Assembly: GCA_031273145.1 (NCBI GenBank)
Contig: JAISSL010000257.1
Coordinates: 1 to 5,410 of the forward strand
Source: Zoogloeaceae bacterium
GTDB lineage: Bacteria > Pseudomonadota > Gammaproteobacteria > Burkholderiales > Rhodocyclaceae
Reading direction: 5' to 3'
Length of the DNA: 5,410 nt
Shown piece by piece: positions 1 through 4,528 of the stretch; within the stretch, counting starts at the first letter, position 1, and each line of letters opens with the position of its first letter. The position numbers and the translations under genes are program-made. The notes under the pieces are model-generated. The model did not search any database. It saw nothing but the letters and a program-made list of their open reading frames with translations, and was not told where the DNA came from.

Positions 1-840
1 CCCCACCTTTTCGCCGGGTTTGCTGATGCGCGCGGCCAGCCGCCCAAGGACGAGGGACATCTTCAGCAAATCCTGATAGGTGTATTCCACCTGCTTGATG
101 TCTTCCACGACATGACAGCGGCGACCATGCAGGCGGATGACGTTGCACAACGTGCCATAGAGGGTGCGATAGGACGGTTGCGCCAGCGCCATTTCCTGCA
201 TCAGACGGCGCAGGGCTTCGCCCGATTTGTGGCGACGTTCCTTGGCATTGGCGTCTGCCGGAACCGACAGGGTTTTGGGCGGCAGAATCGTGAGCGTGAT
301 ACGCGGAAAAAGCTGGCGCGACCAGCGGGTCATTCTGGAAAAATAGCTGCGGCTCAAGCCATCCAGCCGCACTGGCAACAGGGTTGCGCCGGTTTTTTCC
401 GCCACGAAGGCGGGGCCTTCGTAGACCTTCATCAGCGCCCCGGTCAAGGTAATCCGGCCTTCCGGGAAAATCACGACCGGATGCCCGGATTCGAGCAGCC
501 GGATCACCTGTTTGACGGCCATTGGATTGGCCGGATCAACCGGCAGATAATCGGCCAGCGCGTTCAAACCAAAGCGAAAGAGCGGATGCTTCGCGTATTT
601 GGTATGCACGACGAATACCGGCTTCGGGATGGGCAGGAACAGCCCTAACAGAATGCCATCGAGAAAGGACTCATGGTTGGCGATAATCATCAGGCGCGCA
701 TGGTTTCCGTCCCTGACCGCCAGCGCCTCGTCCATTCCCTGCACCTGCACCCGAAAGAGCAGACGAGCCACGGCGCGTAACGCGGCGCGAAATAGCGCGA
801 GAAACATGTCCCGCAGCGGGTTTGATTTTGTCATGTTCAT
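1..840 (-). CDS. aas: Aas-type acyltransferase / acyl-ACP synthetase, 3'-truncated by window edge
   Basis: Role (family knowledge): Aas re-acylates lysophospholipids, mainly 2-acyl-GPE, at the inner membrane, using acyl-ACP made by its own ligase domain. Seen: 280 codons open to the left edge. Residues about 15-220 form a PlsC-like acyltransferase domain. It has the catalytic HX4D motif in NHESFLDGILLGLFLP (H56, D61), the FPEGR motif at 125-129, and EGPAFVAEKTGA, which closely matches the E. coli Aas stretch as I remember it. From about residue 243 (VVEDIKQVEYTYQDLL) the AMP-binding ligase domain begins; its core lies outside the window. The start ATG at 840 is preceded in frame by a TAA 18 bases upstream, so no transporter domain is fused at the N-terminus as in some relatives. 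The Shine-Dalgarno is poor, and an ATG at codon 12 is an alternative start. arsR lies 68 bases upstream with no terminator between them, suggesting co-transcription. A stand-alone PlsC is unlikely because of the ligase-like extension. Confidence 0.88.
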   Translation of the reverse strand, partial: MNMTKSNPLRDMFLALFRAALRAVARLLFRVQVQGMDEALAVRDGNHARLMIIANHESFLDGILLGLFLPIPKPVFVVHTKYAKHPLFRFGLNALADYLPVDPANPMAVKQVIRLLESGHPVVIFPEGRITLTGALMKVYEGPAFVAEKTGATLLPVRLDGLSRSYFSRMTRWSRQLFPRITLTILPPKTLSVPADANAKERRHKSGEALRRLMQEMALAQPSYRTLYGTLCNVIRLHGRRCHVVEDIKQVEYTYQDLLKMSLVLGRLAARISKPGEKVG

Positions 841-842
841 GA

Positions 843-853
843 TTTTCGATATG
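843..853. promoter_or_regulatory. Inverted copy of the arsR start-site motif, upstream of aas
   Basis: TTTTCGATATG here is the exact reverse complement of CATATCGAAAA at 1224-1234. It ends a few bases before the aas start codon (840-838). The full TTTTC/GAAAA symmetry is not kept here, only one half, so it could be a weaker second ArsR site or a chance match. Confidence 0.22.
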
Positions 854-908
854 TCAGGTTAAAAAATGGTGACTGTGTTGCCATCTGCATGATTGCCGTC
901 CGCAAGAC

Positions 909-1226
909 CTAGCAATTCTGCCGCACGTAGGCGAGCACGTTGGCGAGCGTTTCTTCCAGCCAGTGCCGGTCAATCCAGAACCAGACTTCCTTGCCGATCT
1001 TTTCCGAACCCAGCACGCCGGATTCGTGCAGAACCTTCAGGTGGTGCGACACCGTGGAACGCGCCAGGGTCGAGACGGCGGCAATCTGCCCGACGTTCAG
1101 GCGTTCGCCCTTCTCGAACAGCAGCAGGATGCGCTGCCGGTGCTCATCGCCCAGGGCGGTGAACACCCGCGCCATGGGCTGCCATTCAGGCGGGATGGAA
1201 GAGGTTTGCGTGCCAAGGTTTTTCAT
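909..1226 (-). CDS. ArsR-family winged-helix repressor without classical metal-binding cysteines
   Basis: A 105-residue DNA-binding protein of the ArsR/SmtB family; members are usually dimeric repressors released from DNA by a ligand or redox signal. Seen: the N-terminal helix region MARVFTALGDEHRQRILLLF (18-37) and the helix-turn-helix NVGQIAAVSTLARSTVSHHL (44-63), followed by KVLHESGVLGSEKIGKEVWF, the usual recognition helix and wing order. The arsenic/antimony ELCVCDL-type motif is absent; the only cysteine is the last residue (C105), so arsenic or zinc sensing by the classical site is unlikely. I chose the ATG at 1226. The frame stays open to a TTG at 1274, but the upstream stretch holds the promoter and adds a non-family N-terminus. 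No clear Shine-Dalgarno precedes the ATG, and the predicted transcript start falls about on it, so the message may be leaderless. The gene lies 68 bases before aas on the same strand. The ligand is unknown; a lipid or stress signal is a guess from the neighbour. Confidence 0.85.
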   Translation of the reverse strand: MKNLGTQTSSIPPEWQPMARVFTALGDEHRQRILLLFEKGERLNVGQIAAVSTLARSTVSHHLKVLHESGVLGSEKIGKEVWFWIDRHWLEETLANVLAYVRQNC

Positions 1227-1234
1227 ATCGAAAA
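1220..1234. promoter_or_regulatory. Candidate ArsR operator over the arsR start codon
   Basis: The sequence TTTTCATATCGAAAA has 5-base inverted arms TTTTC/GAAAA around a 5-base centre. It covers the arsR ATG and touches the -10 hexamer, a place where bound repressor would block initiation. Eleven of its bases (CATATCGAAAA, 1224-1234) recur in reverse complement as TTTTCGATATG at 843-853, just upstream of the aas start. That recurrence is the main reason for calling it an operator; binding itself is inferred. Confidence 0.35.
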
Positions 1235-1262
1235 GTTTAGTTATATCGTTATGAAAAGTCAA
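1234..1262 (-). promoter_or_regulatory. Sigma-70-type promoter of the arsR-aas unit
   Basis: On the minus strand, TTGACT (1262-1257) is followed after exactly 17 bases by TAAACT (1239-1234). These match the consensus -35 at 5/6 and the -10 at 4/6. The -10 ends only 7 bases before the arsR ATG at 1226, which places the start of transcription at or next to the start codon. A competing -10, TATAAC, lies inside the spacer but has no matching -35. Confidence 0.55.
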
Positions 1263-1323
1263 CCGGGGAAACAAAAAAATTCTGCAAGATAATGTACTGC
1301 CGGAAAACCTTCAAAGAAAAGGG

Positions 1324-1347
1324 AAAGCCCCGTTGCCGGGGCTTTTT
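1324..1347. terminator. GC-rich hairpin with T-run
   Basis: Arms AAAGCCCCG (1324-1332) and CGGGGCTTT (1337-1345) form a perfect 9-bp stem with a TTGC loop. Together with the end of the stem this gives T5 on the plus strand. On the minus strand the stem is followed by CCCTTTTCTTTG, a weaker U-tract. No plus-strand gene is visible upstream of it. Its likely use is to insulate the arsR promoter from minus-strand transcription coming from the right. Confidence 0.5.
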
Positions 1348-1550
1348 CGGTCGGGTTGTGGACCTGATTACCCTTCTGGGCGCGTTCCTTCTCAGGTCTG
1401 ACATCCATGATGGATAACTGCAACTATTATATGGCGGAATTACTGGATTGCAAGAAAATATACCCTTGATTTTATTGAATGTTACTTTTTTGCAACCAAT
1501 GCCTACGCGGGCTTGGCCTCATTTTCTTCCTTCCATGCCTTGTTCCATCG

Positions 1551-1579
1551 GTTTTCCCTTCTGTCCAGCGAGGGAAAAC
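1551..1579. repeat. Perfect 9-bp inverted repeat just after the stop of the 84-residue gene
   Basis: GTTTTCCCT (1551-1559) and AGGGAAAAC (1571-1579) are exact reverse complements around an 11-base loop. Read on the minus strand, the hairpin begins two bases after the TGA of the 84-residue gene. No T-run follows on either strand, so it is not a classical intrinsic terminator. It may protect the 3' end of the message or bind a protein. Confidence 0.55.
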
Positions 1580-1581
1580 GC

Positions 1582-1836
1582 TCATGGACTGCCTGCCTGG
1601 TTCCTCATTTGCAGGATAAACTCTGCGGTATTCTTGATGTGTCGGGCAGGAAAGGCAACTATCACCGCGCTTTTAGTTGCGCCGCGCACAATACCAGGCA
1701 CGCCCAGGAAAATCCTGTCCCTGCGCCTGGAGTAATACCACTGCCTCTGCGGGATTTCGATGCACAGCATCGCCTCCTCGCCAAATTCGCGTATGGCTTC
1801 AAGACTATCCGCAAGCAGTGTTTCCGCCGACAACAT
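1582..1836 (-). CDS. Hypothetical protein, 84 aa
   Basis: I do not recognise the family. Seen: a small, charged, soluble-looking protein with no signal peptide or membrane helix. It opens with an acidic, probably helical segment (AETLLADSLEAIREFGEEAM, 4-23). A short basic stretch SRRRD follows (36-40), then a glycine/valine-rich part with VRGATKSAVIVAFPARHIKN (50-69). The N-terminal half carries the only cysteine (C25) and an aromatic RQWYY cluster. The ATG at 1836 is chosen because GGGAGG lies at ideal spacing before it. The ATG at 1896 in the same frame lacks such a site, and the predicted promoter lies between the two. The gene stands alone on the minus strand, separated from the Sel1 operon by a terminator and from arsR by about 350 bases. 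That the reading frame is real rests mainly on the ribosome binding site and promoter. Confidence 0.6.
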   Translation of the reverse strand: MLSAETLLADSLEAIREFGEEAMLCIEIPQRQWYYSRRRDRIFLGVPGIVRGATKSAVIVAFPARHIKNTAEFILQMRNQAGSP

Positions 1837-1877
1837 CAGTTTTCCTCCCTTTTGCAGGTTTTGGGTGTCATGCAAGA

Positions 1878-1906
1878 CAGATATGCAGTCTAACATATTT
1901 TTCCAA
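1878..1906 (-). promoter_or_regulatory. Weak promoter candidate for the 84-residue gene
   Basis: On the minus strand TTGGAA (1906-1901) and TATCTG (1883-1878) are spaced by 17 bases, with 4/6 and 3/6 matches to consensus. The implied leader of about 35 bases ends in the strong GGGAGG ribosome binding site. The spacing is right but both hexamers are poor. Confidence 0.28.
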
Positions 1907-2035
1907 AACTACCTGTCCAGAGGGGACTATGGCAACTGTAGTCGGCTATGGTTGCTTTAACCGTGGCAGAATGGTTTGCGGCAGATTAGCCCTGCTTACT
2001 CAGGACTTGCAACGTCCTTTTCATACTGAACAGGC

Positions 2036-2077
2036 AAAGAGAAAAGCCCAGACCCGGAGAATCATCCGTGCCTGGGC
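2036..2077 (-). terminator. Terminator of the membrane/HTH/Sel1 operon
   Basis: Arms at 2046-2058 and 2065-2077 (outer GCCCAG/CTGGGC, inner CGGA/TCCG, two internal mismatches) fold around the loop GAATCA. On the minus strand the stem is followed at once by TTTTCTCTTTG. It lies 26 bases past the stop codon of the Sel1 gene, in the correct orientation to end that operon. Confidence 0.6.
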
Positions 2078-2102
2078 AGGCTGTGTTGCGCTCTGGACGC
2101 GC

Positions 2103-2750
2103 TCAGAAACAATCTGATTGAGCTAAACATCCTGGCAATCTTTCGTCTTGAATGGAACGAAACGGGATTTCCTCACCAGTGTACAGGTCAGAACTGAAAG
2201 GCGATGGGAGTGGCTCTAAACTGCCCTTAACATCCGCAACCGTGCCCGCTTGCAGGGCGTCAAGCAACATTTTGGCCGCCTCGTTTCCCTGTTTGGCAGA
2301 CTGGCCGAACCAGAACATTGCTTCCTCTTCGTTCTCGTCAACCCCGCTACCCAAGTAGTACATCACGCCAATGTTGTACTTTGCGGTCGGTTCATTCTGT
2401 TGCGCCGCGAGACCGAACAATCGCCCTGCCTCTTTATAACTCTGTTGCACGCCGCGCCCGTGGTAGAACATGACGCCAAGGCTGTTCATCGCAGGCGCAT
2501 GGCCTTGCAATGCCGCAGCCTCCAGCCATGAGACAGCCTCAAGGTAGTTCAGTTCGCGGGTAATCAGGCTGTCGGATTCGGCCAGTTCAAATGCCTTGAC
2601 CAACTCCCTGACCATGGCAGTAACCTCGGCAGACTTCCCACGGCTCAAACGGGTTTGCGCCTCCACATGCCCAACAAAGGCATACACGGCTACGAGCAAG
2701 AGACAGGTTGCTATCAGACACAGGTTTTTGACAATGGTTTGCGGGTTCAT
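2103..2750 (-). CDS. Sel1-repeat protein with signal peptide or membrane anchor
   Basis: Sel1-like repeats are TPR-related helical pairs that mediate protein-protein contacts, often in envelope or signalling proteins. Seen: 215 residues. A hydrophobic segment at about 7-27 is followed by VEA-Q, a plausible signal peptidase I site after A31; otherwise it is an uncleaved anchor. Two full Sel1 repeats follow: about 85-120 (SLGVMFYHGRGVQQ, then EAGRLFGLAAQQ) and 121-156 (YNIGVMYYLGSGVDENEEEA, then FWFGQSAKQGN). They are flanked by partial repeats at about 68-84 and 157-166. The C-terminal 50 residues are proline-rich and not repeat-like, with cysteines at 208 and 214 that could pair if periplasmic. 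The ATG at 2750 has AGAGGA upstream. It is the last gene of a three-gene unit, 32 bases after the HTH gene. The family is clear; the binding partner is unknown, but the membrane protein two genes upstream is an obvious candidate. Confidence 0.85.
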   Translation of the reverse strand: MNPQTIVKNLCLIATCLLLVAVYAFVGHVEAQTRLSRGKSAEVTAMVRELVKAFELAESDSLITRELNYLEAVSWLEAAALQGHAPAMNSLGVMFYHGRGVQQSYKEAGRLFGLAAQQNEPTAKYNIGVMYYLGSGVDENEEEAMFWFGQSAKQGNEAAKMLLDALQAGTVADVKGSLEPLPSPFSSDLYTGEEIPFRSIQDERLPGCLAQSDCF

Positions 2751-2782
2751 TTTTTTCCTCTAAAAATCAGGTTGGACTCGAA

Positions 2783-3118
2783 TCAGCTACCTAAATCCTT
2801 CCTGGCCGCGCGTAAATATTTGTACAGGGTCTCACGGCTGATCCCGTACTCTAGCGCAAGCTGCGATCTCGTATACTTCCCGGTCGCATCCCGCCGCAGC
2901 AACTCTGCCATCTGCATTGGGTTAAGCAATTTCATCCGATCCCCTTGCCGCTTGCGGTTAGCTTTGACAACCGCATCATGATCCGGGGATTGATGCGCCC
3001 AACGGAAAACTGTGGTGGCGGTCATGCCAAAAAGACGCGCTGCTTCTCGCTGTCCGCCCCCTTCCGCCAGAAAAGCCAGTACAGTCGGCTTCAGAGCCTT
3101 GTATTTATTGTTGCCCAT
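2783..3118 (-). CDS. Small DNA-binding protein with two helix-turn-helix segments
   Basis: A 111-residue basic protein, probably a transcriptional regulator. Seen: the first HTH at about 21-42 (GGQREAARLFGMTATTVFRW) resembles the N-terminal helices of IS630-type transposases. A basic linker follows (KANRKRQGDR, 52-61). The second HTH at about 83-103 (TRSQLALEYGISRETLYKYL) resembles the C-terminal HTH of serine resolvases and invertases. There is no catalytic domain, so it is neither a transposase nor a recombinase. The start at 3118 is chosen because AAGGAG lies 7 bases upstream; an ATG at 3151 in frame has no ribosome binding site. It sits between the membrane-protein gene (60 bases upstream) and the Sel1 gene (32 bases downstream) on the same strand, so it may regulate its own operon. 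The HTH assignment is firm; the target and role are unknown. Confidence 0.78.
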   Translation of the reverse strand: MGNNKYKALKPTVLAFLAEGGGQREAARLFGMTATTVFRWAHQSPDHDAVVKANRKRQGDRMKLLNPMQMAELLRRDATGKYTRSQLALEYGISRETLYKYLRAARKDLGS

Positions 3119-3166
3119 GCAAATTCTCCTTCTGATAGCCAAAGAATCCATTACTGCGTAGCACAG

Positions 3167-3184
3167 GCGTGAGCCTGATCACGC
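3167..3184. repeat. Hairpin across the stop codon of the membrane-protein gene
   Basis: GCGTGA (3167-3172) and TCACGC (3179-3184) are perfect 6-bp arms around a 6-base loop. The hairpin includes the TGA stop of the membrane-protein gene (3181-3179 on the minus strand). No T-run follows, so it should not fully terminate. It could cause partial termination or set mRNA stability between the first and second genes. Confidence 0.4.
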
Positions 3185-3646
3185 ACCACTTGCCTTGGAC
3201 TCGTTTTCCGCACCCTTGTCCATCGAAACCACGTTGCCCAAAACCGCGCCAAAGAACTGATCCGCCTCTCTCCAGGTAATCCGTTCAGGCATGGTGCCGT
3301 CCTCAATTTGCTGGCGCAACACCGTGATGGCTGATTTGAACATTTCCTGCACGACATAGGCAAACTGTTCGCGGGTCAGTACCTCCACGCCCAAATCCAG
3401 ATACTTGCTACCGACTGTCTCTGCGTTCATATCGTTGAGTTTCCTGGCTTTGCGAGCGGGCATCAGCATTTCCTGTAGCGTTGGAAAGTGCAGAGCATAT
3501 GCGGCGACTGCCGCAAGAATGAGCGGAGTCAGCAACACCACAGCATAGACATCGCTCACCCCGGTTGCGCCGAGATGCCAGCCCACTATGGCAACGGAAA
3601 CAAGCAACATGAACAGCATAAGGAGAATGAGAATGCGAGTTTTCAT
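3179..3646 (-). CDS. Small membrane protein with cytoplasmic-type C-terminal domain
   Basis: I do not recognise the family. Seen: 155 residues with two hydrophobic segments, about 4-24 (ILILLMLFMLLVSVAIVGWH) and about 33-53 (VYAVVLLTPLILAAVAAYAL), joined by a short loop. A cluster of positive charges follows immediately (ARKARKL, 64-70), which by the positive-inside rule puts the roughly 100-residue tail in the cytoplasm. The tail looks helical and amphipathic (TREQFAYVVQEMFKSAITVL, 91-110), includes ERITWREADQFFGAVLG, and ends in a charged, probably disordered stretch. The ATG at 3646 is preceded by GGGAG at good spacing. The frame continues upstream to 3700 without a better start. It is the first gene of the operon with the HTH and Sel1 genes and is divergent from the Myb-RHH gene at 3800, with 153 bases between them. 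It might anchor or signal to the Sel1 protein; this is inference. Confidence 0.7.
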   Translation of the reverse strand: MKTRILILLMLFMLLVSVAIVGWHLGATGVSDVYAVVLLTPLILAAVAAYALHFPTLQEMLMPARKARKLNDMNAETVGSKYLDLGVEVLTREQFAYVVQEMFKSAITVLRQQIEDGTMPERITWREADQFFGAVLGNVVSMDKGAENESKASGA

Positions 3647-3737
3647 GATGATCTCCCAAAAATGTCTTTTTAACACAATCCCGCCTAACTTCGGAAACAA
3701 AATTACCTTGCCTCTGCGTTACTGGGCGAATTTAAGC

Positions 3738-3760
3738 GGCATGGCTTTCGGGCATGACTT
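3738..3760. promoter_or_regulatory. Direct repeat next to the -10, candidate operator
   Basis: GGCATGGCTT (3738-3747) and GGCATGACTT (3751-3760) match at 9 of 10 positions, 13 bases apart, directly upstream of the extended -10. Ribbon-helix-helix repressors often bind short tandem sites in their own promoter. In the second copy only the promoter-proximal unit is recognisable (as TATGCTTT). Binding is inferred. Confidence 0.35.
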
Positions 3761-3761
3761 C

Positions 3762-3772
3762 TGGTATATAAT
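3762..3772 (+). promoter_or_regulatory. Extended -10 promoter of the first Myb-RHH gene
   Basis: TGG-TATATAAT carries the extended -10 pattern TGnTATAnn starting at 3762 and also a perfect TATAAT at 3767-3772. No good -35 lies 17 bases upstream, which fits extended -10 use or dependence on a regulator. The TATA begins exactly 35 bases before the ATG at 3800, the same spacing as in the second copy, which supports function by conservation between paralogues. Confidence 0.6.
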
Positions 3773-3799
3773 TTGGATATTTGGTTTTTAGGATTCCTC

Positions 3800-4306
3800 A
3801 TGGCAACTGAACCCACAGAACCGCCGCCTGTCCCCTTCCCCGTACCCGCTTACATCAAACCCTGGCGGAAGTGGGAAAAGCATGAGGACGAGTGGCTAAA
3901 AAAGGCATACACAACTGCCACAGTCGAAACCTTGGCCGAAATGCTTGGGCGCTCCCGGCTTTCCGTCTACCACCGCGCCAAGGGACTCAAACTCCATGGC
4001 GCAAGGCGCGCCAATGGAATCGTGTGGTCGGAAAAAGAAATATCGTATCTGAAGGAACACTACAAGAGCCAGCCCAAGGCAGAGATCTCCCGCGCGCTCA
4101 ATAAAAGCTGCATAGCCGTTTACAAAAAGGCGAAAGAGCTTGATTTGGCGCGGACATACAGAGCGCGCAACCAGGAAGTGACTCTGCGTTGTATGGTTAA
4201 TCTCTCTGCGGAAACCATTGCCTTCGCCAGAAAACTCGGCAAGGGCAACTTCAGCGAAGGCATCCGTATCGCCTTGCGGCAGGCAGAGGAAAAAGAGACA
4301 GCTTGA
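3800..4306 (+). CDS. Tandem paralogue 1: two Myb/SANT-like repeats plus RHH-like C-terminus
   Basis: A predicted DNA-binding protein of 168 residues; I know no gene name for it. Seen: a proline-rich N-terminus PPPVPFPVPA (8-17). Helical repeat 1 at about 22-65 starts with WEKHEDEWL (W25) and has TLAEMLGRS and SVYHRAKGL. Repeat 2 at about 74-116 starts with WSEKEISYL (W76) and has AEISRALNKS and VYKKAKELDL. Each has the tryptophan-acidic start and helix-turn-helix ending of bacterial Myb/SANT-like domains. The C-terminal segment at about 129-163 (RCMVNLSAETIAFARKLGKG, then NFSEGIRIAL) has the strand-helix-helix pattern of MetJ/Arc/CopG proteins, in which GNFSEGIR begins the second helix. The ATG at 3800 is preceded by TAGGA. 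Upstream frame extension to 3773 would overlap the promoter and is rejected. It is divergent from the membrane/HTH/Sel1 operon and followed by its own terminator. Likely a dimeric transcription regulator; the RHH call is from pattern only. Confidence 0.82.
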   Translation: MATEPTEPPPVPFPVPAYIKPWRKWEKHEDEWLKKAYTTATVETLAEMLGRSRLSVYHRAKGLKLHGARRANGIVWSEKEISYLKEHYKSQPKAEISRALNKSCIAVYKKAKELDLARTYRARNQEVTLRCMVNLSAETIAFARKLGKGNFSEGIRIALRQAEEKETA

Positions 4307-4358
4307 GAAGAGAGGAAGGGCGTATCTGGCCTTGCGCCCTGCCCTTACGGGCTTGCTT

Positions 4359-4380
4359 ACAACTGGGACGGTTGTTTTTT
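4359..4380 (+). terminator. Terminator of the first Myb-RHH gene
   Basis: The arms of ACAACTGGGACGGTTGT (4359-4375) pair into a stem of five Watson-Crick pairs extended by a G-T and a G-C pair, with a tight loop. Six T's follow. It lies about 50 bases past the stop codon. GC-rich inverted segments between the stop and this hairpin (GCCC-TTAC-GGGC) could add structure. It implies that the two paralogues are transcribed separately. Confidence 0.6.
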
Positions 4381-4412
4381 GAGGATAATTCTCTGGAAAA
4401 GCCGTGCCCTGT

Positions 4413-4528
4413 AACAAAATTTCCAGCATTGGGGCGGCTCTGCCTGACTTTGCCGCGAAGTTAAGCAGAAAGGGTTTTGCCTATGCTTTATGATATATTG
4501 CTATGAAGGAATTTTTTAAGGATTCATC
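4413..4528 (+). repeat. Upstream region duplicated with the paralogous gene (copy 2)
   Basis: Second copy of the leader described at 3696-3799, with AACAAAATT (4413-4421), CTCTGC, GCGAAGTTAAGC, the extended -10 and AAGGATTCATC before the ATG. It is 12 bases longer than the first, the extra bases lying upstream of the GCGAA-TTAAGC block. Confidence 0.62.
4491..4499 (+). promoter_or_regulatory. Extended -10 promoter of the second Myb-RHH gene
   Basis: TGA-TATATT fits the extended -10 pattern TGnTATAnT, with a 5/6 hexamer. No -35 is seen at the normal distance. The hexamer starts 35 bases before the ATG at 4529, exactly as in copy 1, and the sequence between them also aligns without gaps. Confidence 0.55.

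Larger units (their letters stand above)
1275..1581. other. Gene-free stretch between arsR and the 84-residue gene
   Basis: No reading frame here has a convincing start site and sequence character. Besides the hairpin at 1324-1347 it holds a small palindrome, ATCCAT-G-ATGGAT (1403-1415), and an AT-rich patch around 1420-1490. At its right end is the 9-bp inverted repeat at 1551-1579. No tRNA, rRNA or known riboswitch fold is recognisable. Confidence 0.5.
3696..3799 (+). repeat. Upstream region duplicated with the paralogous gene (copy 1)
   Basis: The leader of the first Myb-RHH gene is homologous to 4413-4528 before the second. Shared landmarks in the same order are AACAAAATT (3696 and 4413), CTCTGC, GCGAA-TTAAGC, an extended -10, and AAGGATT-ATC or its variant AGGATTCCTC just before ATGGCA. 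The promoter was therefore duplicated with the gene. The two leaders differ by small gaps upstream, but the last 35 bases are ungapped. Confidence 0.65.

Noticed and set aside
112..648. Long plus-strand frame (178 codons) opposite aas
   Set aside because: It lies wholly antisense to the well-matched acyltransferase domain and encodes a biased, Gln/Arg/Gly-rich product: a shadow of the real gene.
1448..1893. Plus-strand frames across the 84-residue gene
   Set aside because: No Shine-Dalgarno or promoter supports them; the minus strand has a strong ribosome binding site and a hairpin at the correct end.
1900..1980. Possible tRNA-like fold near the GGGGACT/GGC-rich patch
   Set aside because: No acceptor stem, T-loop GTTCRA or anticodon arm of proper length could be assembled.
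1929..2117. Plus-strand frame of 62 codons with ATG after AGAGGGG
   Set aside because: It has a fair ribosome binding site, but it runs straight through the minus-strand terminator hairpin (2046-2077), overlaps the end of the Sel1 gene, and its product has no recognisable character or promoter.
2655..2745. Lipoprotein signal in the Sel1 protein (LIATC before C16)
   Set aside because: The residue before the cysteine is Thr instead of Gly, Ala or Ser, and the cysteine sits in the middle of the hydrophobic stretch. A type I signal or simple anchor fits better.
3738..3760. Possible CRISPR-like repetition
   Set aside because: Only two 10-base units with a 3-base gap, and no spacers; it fits an operator, not an array.
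3896..4429. Minus-strand frame of 177 codons opposite the first Myb-RHH gene
   Set aside because: The opposite strand carries a duplicated, conserved protein. The antisense frame recurs only in part opposite copy 2 (4751-5020) and spans the terminator at 4359-4380.
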